From the NCBI GenBank assembly GCA_021157505.1, contig JAGGWI010000274.1, positions 1-12,934 on the forward strand: a DNA stretch of 12,934 bases. Direction: 5' to 3'. Positions 7,961 through 12,934 of this stretch are shown piece by piece. The notes beneath the pieces were generated by a model. It was not told the DNA's origin. It searched no databases and saw nothing but the letters and a program-made list of their open reading frames with translations. Source of the DNA: Desulfuromusa sp. (GTDB taxonomy: Bacteria > Desulfobacterota > Desulfuromonadia > Desulfuromonadales > Geopsychrobacteraceae). The first letter of the stretch is position 1. The number at the start of each line of letters is the position of its first letter. Both the position numbers and the translations under genes were made by a program.

Positions 7961-8488
7961 ATGGCAGAGCAAAACCGTAAAATTATTTTTTCTCGTGAAA
8001 GAATAGCTGCCGAAATCAAGCGCCTTGGTCAAGAGATCACTCAGGACTATGGTGATGAAGAGATCATGTTGGTTGGAGTCTTGAAAGGCTCCTTTTTGTT
8101 TATCGCCGACCTGATTCGGGAAATTCAAACCCCATCAGTCATTGATTTTGTCCGCCTGGCAAGCTATGGTTCCGGCACCAAGACCTCTGGAATCATTGAG
8201 TTTCGCAAGGAACTTGAAATGTCGATCCGTGATCGTCATGTTATTATTGTCGAAGATATTGTTGATAGCGGCTATACTCTGGAGTGCCTTTACAACAAGT
8301 TGTTACTACAGGAACCCCGCTCTTTAAAGATTTGTACCTTGATTGACAAAAGAGCTCGCCGGGAAGTTGACATCGAAGCAGATTATATCGGTATCAGCAT
8401 AGAAGAGGGTTTCATTATCGGCTACGGACTTGATCATGACGAAAAGTACCGTAACCTCCCCGACATATACTTGGTTGAAACTTCCTGA
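7961..8488 (+). CDS. hpt: Hypoxanthine phosphoribosyltransferase
   Basis: The enzyme joins hypoxanthine (and usually guanine) to PRPP to give IMP (or GMP), salvaging purines in the cytoplasm. At 175 residues it is the normal length for bacterial Hpt. The PRPP-binding signature VEDIVDSGYTL sits at 97-107 with the Glu-Asp pair and the DSG loop intact. Upstream are LVGVLKGSFLFIADL (the PPi loop region) and DFVRLASYGSGTKTSG (the flexible loop). Near the C-terminus, IGISIEEGFIIGYGLDHDEKYRNLPDI matches the purine-binding end of the family. The ATG has AGGGAG ten bases upstream. The gene is alone behind a strong promoter, and a GC-rich hairpin follows at once, so it is probably monocistronic, though the next gene could be reached by read-through. 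Confidence 0.97.
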   Translation: MAEQNRKIIFSRERIAAEIKRLGQEITQDYGDEEIMLVGVLKGSFLFIADLIREIQTPSVIDFVRLASYGSGTKTSGIIEFRKELEMSIRDRHVIIVEDIVDSGYTLECLYNKLLLQEPRSLKICTLIDKRARREVDIEADYIGISIEEGFIIGYGLDHDEKYRNLPDIYLVETS

Positions 8489-8511
8489 CCCGATGTTAAT
8501 CGGGGAGGCAG
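8485..8511 (+). terminator. Hairpin after hpt
   Basis: CCCGAT (8489-8494) pairs with ATCGGG (8499-8504) around a 4-base loop, partly flanked by outer CCTG and CAGG. It begins right after the hpt stop codon. The following sequence has only three Ts in a row, so termination would be partial. Confidence 0.35.
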
Positions 8512-8606
8512 GTCTTTAGCCTGAATGAATGACAGCACCAGGCACAAACATACTGAAGTGAAAATAAGTTACCATCTGAGTTGGTCCTAACAAAGGAGAA
8601 CGGCTG

Positions 8607-9725
8607 ATGATCATTACTTGTCCCGAGTGTTCAACCAGATTTAAGATCAATTCCGATCGGGTTCCTGACCAAGGTGCAAAGGTACGCTGTGCTCGCTGCA
8701 AGCATGTTTTTCTGGCTGAAAAACCACTTGACCCGGATTCACTATACCCCGAAGAGGTGGAAACTTTTCTAGAAGACCCAACCACCGATTCAGAGGAGCA
8801 GTCATCCCCTGAAGAAAATTTAAGTGAAACTTCTGCCGATGATGTTGATTTCAGTTACGATAAATTCCAGGAACTTGATTCCAAAACGCCACCGGGGGAA
8901 ACCTTTACCCTCGGGGTGGAACCTGCAACTGAAGATGAAAACTTCTTCTCTTCTAATCAGGAGATGGAGACAACCTCCAGCAGTGACACTGATGACGATT
9001 TCACTTTTACAGAATCGACGGGAGAACCTGTCAGTACTATTGAAAAAGTTCTTGCAACCGAAGAGGAAGCTCTGCGTGTCAATGAGCCTGTTGTCGATGA
9101 AAAGATCGTCAATGAGCCGGTCACAACAGATGAATATTCAGCGGAACCCGAATTCATATCACCACCGGCTCAGGAAAAGAAAGGTGGTCCAGTTTCCAGT
9201 ATCATCAGAATTCTGTTACTGCTGATTCTGGGTGTTCTGATTATTGGTGGCGTATTCGTCTACATCAATGGGCCAGATCAGCTGAATCAGACGATTAAAC
9301 AAATTTTTGGACAACAAACTGATCGATCGGTGCAAAGCGGTCAGGTCACCCTCGGCAAATTGGAGGGGAAGTTTATCAAAAATGAGCATGGTGGTGATTT
9401 TTTTTGGATCCATGGAGAAGCGATCAATAGGTTTCCGCAGCCACGTGCCGCAATACAGGTCAAAGGGGTTATTTTCGATCACAATGGCAAGCCACTGCTA
9501 CAAAAAACGGTCTTTTGTGGCAACCCGATCAGCCTGCAAGAGCTGCAATCATTGTCATACTCCGAGTTAGAAAAAATTATGGGGAACCAGTTTGGTAAAG
9601 ACCTCAGTAATATGAAAATTGACAGCAATAAAGCTATCCCGTTTGATATCGTTTTCAAAGACATGCCACAAAATCTCTCAGAATTCAGCGTTAAAGTCAC
9701 CTCCTCAGAAGCAGTCACAAAATAA
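8607..9725 (+). CDS. Zinc-ribbon (MJ0042-type) and DUF3426 single-span membrane protein
   Basis: The protein has 372 residues. The N-terminal 36 residues form an MJ0042-type zinc ribbon with C5-x2-C8 and C28-x2-C31 (CPECSTRF and RCARCKHVF). A long acidic, Ser/Thr-rich and probably disordered stretch follows (about 40-190). One membrane helix is at about 199-220 (IIRILLLLILGVLIIGGVFVYI). The C-terminal about 150 residues resemble DUF3426, with the family-like region from LGKLEGKFIKNE through IHGEAINRF to GVIFDHNGKPL, and FCGNP. The N-terminus is inferred to face the cytoplasm and the C-terminus the periplasm. The function is unknown; the layout would suit carrying a signal across the membrane. 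The ATG has AAAGGAG eight bases upstream, a strong site that fixes the start. Confidence 0.9.
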   Translation: MIITCPECSTRFKINSDRVPDQGAKVRCARCKHVFLAEKPLDPDSLYPEEVETFLEDPTTDSEEQSSPEENLSETSADDVDFSYDKFQELDSKTPPGETFTLGVEPATEDENFFSSNQEMETTSSSDTDDDFTFTESTGEPVSTIEKVLATEEEALRVNEPVVDEKIVNEPVTTDEYSAEPEFISPPAQEKKGGPVSSIIRILLLLILGVLIIGGVFVYINGPDQLNQTIKQIFGQQTDRSVQSGQVTLGKLEGKFIKNEHGGDFFWIHGEAINRFPQPRAAIQVKGVIFDHNGKPLLQKTVFCGNPISLQELQSLSYSELEKIMGNQFGKDLSNMKIDSNKAIPFDIVFKDMPQNLSEFSVKVTSSEAVTK

Positions 9726-9817
9726 TCCCCCATCCTCTCGTTAAACAACACCCCCAGCAACGAATAGTTTGAGCAAAAACAATCATCATTGTTAGATCCA
9801 TTTGGCATTAAAATGTA

Positions 9818-10186
9818 TCAGTTAGATTGTTGATCTGGCAGCTGGTATCTCTGTCTGGTTAATACCTTTTCGATCACGACTGAAAACACAATAACCCGTG
9901 GTAATGACACCAGCAGACGAATAACGGTGAACTGCACACCCAGAATGGTCGCTTCCATAATACTCATCGGAATCATCACCAAAGATGCTGCGATCAGATA
10001 AGTCATGATCATCGAATAGTGCGCACCTTTATGATAAAGGGCGTTGGCCACCGGAAAGGCGATAAAAATCAGGATCTTAAGATAATGGGGAAGAATTTTA
10101 CGAAACTTTTTCAGACCAATGTTTATCCCGTTAAAAGTTTTTTCCCGATCAGAGATGAAAGAATAACCAGCAACAGAGAAAATCAG
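9818..10186 (-). pseudogene. Short permease-like frame, probably condensed or degraded
   Basis: The frame is open from just after a TAA at 10196-10198 down to 9818 and holds no ATG or TTG. The only usual start is GTG at 10051 (77 residues), but clear permease-like protein continues upstream of it (FISDREKTFNGINIGLKKF, then RKILPHYLKIL). A CTG at 10186 forms a CTGA overlap with the ndh stop, exactly where an ATGA start would be expected, and gives 122 residues. From memory, the roughly 160-residue family of small permeases continues after ILP-x-L with a membrane span and loop of about 45 residues before AFP-x-A-x-AL-x-x-G-A. Here ILPHYLKILIFI runs straight into AFPVANALYHKGAHYS, so the middle seems deleted. 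The C-terminal part (MTYLIAASLVMIPMSIMEATI onward) looks intact. This may be a pseudogene or a short working variant; the family call is from memory. Confidence 0.5.
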
Positions 10187-11511
10187 GAGATCCGTTTACC
10201 ACTTTTACTGACCGCACCAAGAGATTTCTTGATCTTTAGACTTGATTTACCAGTAATAAGGCGAACATCCTTGCTCAACGAAAAATAACTCCAGAACCAG
10301 GCTAATAATACCGATATTCTCCGGCGAAAACTGATCAGCGGAAAAATGTGGATGACTCCCCAGATCAGCCAGGCAAAAAAACCGGAAAAGTGTTTCCCGC
10401 CGATTGTTGCCACCGCATGATTCCGACCAATTGTCGCCATTGAACCTCTATCGTGATAAACAAAGGGTTTATAGTTTATCTCTTGACCCTGCTTTCTGCA
10501 GATATCTATGGCGACATATTGCCCCATCTGAATTGCCGCCTGTGCCACTCCAGGAACCTGCTGCTGACTATCACTATCAATAACATGTGCCAGATCGCCA
10601 ATGACGTAGACCTCTGGAAAACCAGCAATCGACAGGTTATCGGTCACCAACACTCGCCCCTGATGATCCAGTTCAACACCAAGGGATTCTGTCACATCAG
10701 AGCCACGCACACCAGCAGCCCAGATAACATTTTTCGCGGCAAGAAACTCTTCACCAATGGTGATTCCCCCGCTCTGAATATTGGTCACCAAGGAATTCAA
10801 GCGTACCACGACCCCCATATCCTGCAAATCATGTAAAGCTCGATCTGCGAGTTTTTGCGGTAATGCCCCAAGCAGTCGGTCAGCGGCTTCAACAAGAATG
10901 ATCTCTGCCGTTGTCGTATCTATATTGCGAAAATCTTTAGGAATTGTCTGGGAGGCAATCTCCTTTAAAGCCCCCGCCAGTTCAACCCCGGTTGGACCAC
11001 CACCAACGACAATAAAAGTCAATTCTGCCTTACGAGAAGCAGCATCAGCTTCCCATTCGGCAGTCTCATATGCCGAGAGGACGCGCCGGCGAATTTCTAA
11101 AGCATCATCGACAGTTTTTAGCCCTGGGGCCAGAGGTGCCCAGTCATCATGGCCGAAATAGGAATGGGTTACGCCACTGGCAAGCACCAGGTAATCGTAG
11201 CAGACATCACCACTTGGAAAATGGGCAACTTTAGCCTCCAATTCGACCCCCAGCAGGGTTTCCATCACAACCCGGACATTCTGTTGCTTGCGTAGGATTC
11301 TGCGAATCGGGGCAGCAATATCAGCAGGGGACAGGACTGCTGTTGCCACCTGATAGAGAAGCGGCTGAAAAAGATGATAATTATGGCGATCAAAAAGGGT
11401 GATATTAGCATCGGCAGTAGCCAGACCTTTGGCACATTCTAACCCGGCAAACCCACCACCAACGATCAAAACAAGTGGATTTTCAGACAAAGTTGAAAAA
11501 TCGGCAGGCAT
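10183..11511 (-). CDS. ndh: Type II NADH dehydrogenase-like flavoprotein (NDH-2)
   Basis: This 442-residue FAD protein should oxidise NADH at the inner face of the membrane and pass electrons to quinone without pumping protons. The FAD-binding GGGFAG is at 18-23, followed by FQPLLYQVATAVLSPADIA, typical of NDH-2. The NAD(P)H-binding GGGPTG is at 170-175 with VELAGALKEIA after it. The second FAD motif, VYVIGDLAHV, is near residue 305, followed by VPGVAQAAIQMGQYVA. The C-terminus (about 375-410, FFAWLIWGVIHIFPLI then AWFWSYF) is hydrophobic and aromatic and fits the membrane-attachment region. AAAGGT lies about ten bases before the ATG. The gene starts 110 bases after the EamA gene and its stop overlaps the permease-like frame. 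The substrate could differ from NADH within this family. Confidence 0.92.
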   Translation of the reverse strand: MPADFSTLSENPLVLIVGGGFAGLECAKGLATADANITLFDRHNYHLFQPLLYQVATAVLSPADIAAPIRRILRKQQNVRVVMETLLGVELEAKVAHFPSGDVCYDYLVLASGVTHSYFGHDDWAPLAPGLKTVDDALEIRRRVLSAYETAEWEADAASRKAELTFIVVGGGPTGVELAGALKEIASQTIPKDFRNIDTTTAEIILVEAADRLLGALPQKLADRALHDLQDMGVVVRLNSLVTNIQSGGITIGEEFLAAKNVIWAAGVRGSDVTESLGVELDHQGRVLVTDNLSIAGFPEVYVIGDLAHVIDSDSQQQVPGVAQAAIQMGQYVAIDICRKQGQEINYKPFVYHDRGSMATIGRNHAVATIGGKHFSGFFAWLIWGVIHIFPLISFRRRISVLLAWFWSYFSLSKDVRLITGKSSLKIKKSLGAVSKSGKRIS

Positions 11512-11621
11512 ATCAGGACACCTTTCTCAAATAGATCCGGTTGGTCTAAAAATATCGGGTAAATCTCAGTTTCAAATTATGGGGAAAAGGGAGACAATTC
11601 CACTCTCACCAGAATTAAAAG

Positions 11622-12512
11622 TCAGTTATGTTGTTTCGCTTTGAAATATTTCAACTCCTGACAAAAGATTCCGAAAAGAATCAGGGTTCCCCCTATAATA
11701 GAGTTGAGGTTTGGCTGTTCTCCACGAAAAAGAAAAGCCCACAGAACCCCAAGAACGGGAACCAGAAACAGGTAAATAGCAAGTTCTCCAGCTTTTACCT
11801 GCTGCAACAACCAGAACCAACTACAACTGATAACCGCCGAGTTAAAGACTGCAAGGATAATCAAAATACCAAAAAACTCAAGGTTCCACTGGATAGCAGG
11901 CTCTTTCATCAGAAGAGAAATGGCAATAAGAATGGCACCGCCAAATAGGAGTTGCCACGCTGAAAAAGCAAATAGAGACTCGGACAGTTTTAAATGGCGG
12001 CCAAGAACTGTACCGATGGCAGCAGCAAGAGATGTGGTTAAAGCAAGAGCAGCACCGGTCAGCAAGGATCCTTCAGGCTGGGTGAAAGATGGCAAAATGA
12101 TGACAAAAACACCGGCAATTCCCATGCCAAAGGCGATTATTTGCTGAAATGAAAGACGTTCACCGAGAAACATAAAAGCAATTAAAACGATAAAAAGAGG
12201 TTGTGCATTGCCGAGAATCGACGCCAAGCCGGCTCCGGCAAAGCTAGGGCTCACAAACATTGAACCGAAAGTCAAGGTTGTTGCTGTCAAGGCGACTCCC
12301 GGGAGCCACTTCAAAAGTCTCCTTTCTGGAAAGACCCGCTGTCCAGAAAGTCGTGAAAAAATCAGTAAGACTCCCCCGCCAAGAATTGTTCTGAAACCAG
12401 CAAAAGCAAAAGGTGGTGCGGACTGTAACCCTCTGAGAATCAAGACATAGCAGGCTGATGAGACAATGATAATATAGGCTAAAACGACAATCTTTTTTAT
12501 ATGATTTGTCAC
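11622..12512 (-). CDS. EamA/DMT-family transporter
   Basis: This 296-residue inner-membrane protein has about ten hydrophobic segments in two EamA halves (about 8-140 and 152-285). The first half ends with the family-like ASILGNAQPLFIVLIAFMFLGERLSF; the second with AIYLFLVPVLGVLWAFLFRGEQPNL followed by GGTLILFGIF. EamA proteins export or import small metabolites such as amino acids; the substrate cannot be read from sequence. The start is a GTG; an in-frame TAA four codons upstream leaves no room for a much earlier start, and AAGAG lies about seven bases before it. It is followed by ndh on the same strand after 110 bases with no clear terminator, so the two may be co-transcribed. Confidence 0.92.
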   Translation of the reverse strand: MTNHIKKIVVLAYIIIVSSACYVLILRGLQSAPPFAFAGFRTILGGGVLLIFSRLSGQRVFPERRLLKWLPGVALTATTLTFGSMFVSPSFAGAGLASILGNAQPLFIVLIAFMFLGERLSFQQIIAFGMGIAGVFVIILPSFTQPEGSLLTGAALALTTSLAAAIGTVLGRHLKLSESLFAFSAWQLLFGGAILIAISLLMKEPAIQWNLEFFGILIILAVFNSAVISCSWFWLLQQVKAGELAIYLFLVPVLGVLWAFLFRGEQPNLNSIIGGTLILFGIFCQELKYFKAKQHN

Positions 12513-12547
12513 TGTTTTCTCTTAATAGTTCAAAGTGTCACTATTTT

Positions 12548-12606
12548 GGTGGTAAGGAACCACCGTCCATCTGCGGCTAAACAGCCAGCAGATGGACGAC
12601 TTTTTT
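12548..12606 (+). terminator. Tandem hairpins with T6, reading as a plus-strand terminator
   Basis: A small hairpin (GGTGGT 12548-12553, ACCACC 12559-12564) is followed directly by a strong one: GTCCATCTGC (12565-12574) pairs with GCAGATGGAC (12588-12597), with an inner GGCT/AGCC stem. Then come GAC and T6 (12601-12606). The layout is that of an intrinsic terminator on the plus strand. Both flanking genes are on the minus strand, where the T6 becomes an A6 before the stem and cannot act as a terminator tail. Confidence 0.6.
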
Positions 12607-12614
12607 GACTTGGA

Positions 12615-12934
12615 TCAACTTGCATCTACACCGTTATGCGTATCCCGGTCCATGTTCTGATCCATGTTCTGATTCATGTTCTGATTCATGTTCTGATTCA
12701 TGTTCTGATTCATGTTCTGGTGCATGTTTTGATCCATGTTCTCGTTCATATCCCGGTTCATCCCCCGGTTCATCCCCCGGTTCATCCCTTGGTTCATCCC
12801 TTGGTTCATCCCCATACCTTGTGAGGAGTTACCATTCTGGTTGCCACCGTCGTGTCCACCGCCATTGTTTCCACTGCCGTCGTGTCCACCACCATTGTTT
12901 CCACTGCCGTCGTGTCCACCACCATTGTTTCCAC
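12615..12934 (-). CDS. C-terminal part of a Met-rich and Gly/Asn/His-rich tandem-repeat protein (5' end outside window)
   Basis: On the minus strand the frame is open from 12932 to a TGA at 12615-12617, so the gene starts right of the window. The visible protein begins with about three copies of a GSGNNGGGHD decapeptide, passes through GGNQNGNSSQGMG, and then has fourteen Met-first tetrapeptides (MNQG, MNRG, MNQN, MDQN and similar, 12642-12809) before a short THNGVDAS end. No known domain is recognised. The composition (Met about every fourth residue, His in each decapeptide, no hydrophobic core) suggests an unstructured secreted or periplasmic protein, possibly metal-binding; that is inference. 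The opposite strand is also open over part of this stretch because of the repeat, but the minus frame is longer, covers both repeat types and ends just after them, so it is preferred. Confidence 0.6.
   Translation of the reverse strand, partial: GNNGGGHDGSGNNGGGHDGSGNNGGGHDGGNQNGNSSQGMGMNQGMNQGMNRGMNRGMNRDMNENMDQNMHQNMNQNMNQNMNQNMNQNMDQNMDRDTHNGVDAS
12642..12809. repeat. 12-base tandem repeat, about 14 copies
   Basis: A 12-base unit (plus strand CATGTTCTGATT and variants) is repeated about fourteen times, coding one Met-first tetrapeptide per unit on the minus strand. Copies nearest the 3' end of the gene are near identical; those toward 12809 are a second subtype (CATCCCTTGGTT and CATCCCCCGGTT). 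Confidence 0.85.
12847..12934. repeat. 30-base tandem repeat, nearly three copies, continuing past the window
   Basis: Units at 12847-12876, 12877-12906 and 12907-12934 have the same 30-base sequence; the first differs by one base, a silent change in a Gly codon on the minus strand. Each codes one GSGNNGGGHD decapeptide. The array runs off the right edge. Confidence 0.9.

Noticed and set aside
9778..9793. AACAAT/ATTGTT hairpin as a terminator between the DUF3426 gene and the permease-like frame
   Set aside because: The stem is only six AT-rich pairs and no T-run follows on either strand.
12636..12824. Plus-strand frame of 62 codons with HVLIHVLIH-type repeats
   Set aside because: It is the antisense image of the 12-base tandem repeat; it covers only that part, while the minus frame spans both repeat types and reaches the window edge.
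12847..12934. 30-base direct repeats resembling a CRISPR array
   Set aside because: The units are contiguous with no spacers and code a decapeptide in one open frame.

Overview
The window is about 12.9 kb of bacterial chromosome of moderate GC, from a Gram-negative organism: it has outer-membrane and periplasmic proteins, Sec signal peptides and sigma70-type promoters. The mix of a giant VCBS-repeat surface protein, GGDEF/EAL and HDOD signalling proteins, a zinc-ribbon/DUF3426 membrane protein, a DUF1573 periplasmic protein and a type II NADH dehydrogenase suggests a marine or sediment deltaproteobacterium of the Desulfuromonadales type. That placement is an inference from gene content recalled from memory, not a database match.

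Left block, 1-6902, all plus strand, looks like one operon. It holds the C-terminal end of a large VCBS/cadherin-like repeat protein ending in a hydrophobic anchor and a lysine-rich tail; a membrane-bound PAS-GGDEF-degenerate GGDEF-EAL protein whose ATG overlaps the preceding stop (ATGA); an HDOD protein 14 bases further on; and, after 34 bases, a TolC-family outer-membrane protein of the type I secretion kind. A plausible reading is a surface adhesin made together with its export duct and a c-di-GMP enzyme that may sense or control it. No ABC transporter or membrane-fusion protein is in the window.

Middle block, 6913-9725. On the minus strand are tRNA-Arg(CCG), with its own promoter and an intrinsic terminator nested inside a longer inverted repeat, and a DUF1573 periplasmic protein. 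Divergent from it, on the plus strand and behind a strong promoter, is hpt (hypoxanthine phosphoribosyltransferase), followed by a zinc-ribbon/DUF3426 single-span membrane protein.

Right block, 9818-12934, all minus strand. In order of transcription it holds the 3' part of a Met-rich and Gly/His-rich tandem-repeat protein running off the right edge, an EamA-type transporter, a type II NADH dehydrogenase-like flavoprotein, and a short permease-like frame that overlaps the ndh stop by four bases (CTGA). That frame has no ATG and appears to lack the middle of the protein. Between the repeat protein and the EamA gene lie two hairpins followed by T6 that read as a terminator on the plus strand, where no gene is evident.

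The best candidates for something new are the adhesin-anchor/c-di-GMP/TolC module, the Met/His repeat protein, the orphan plus-strand terminator and the condensed permease.
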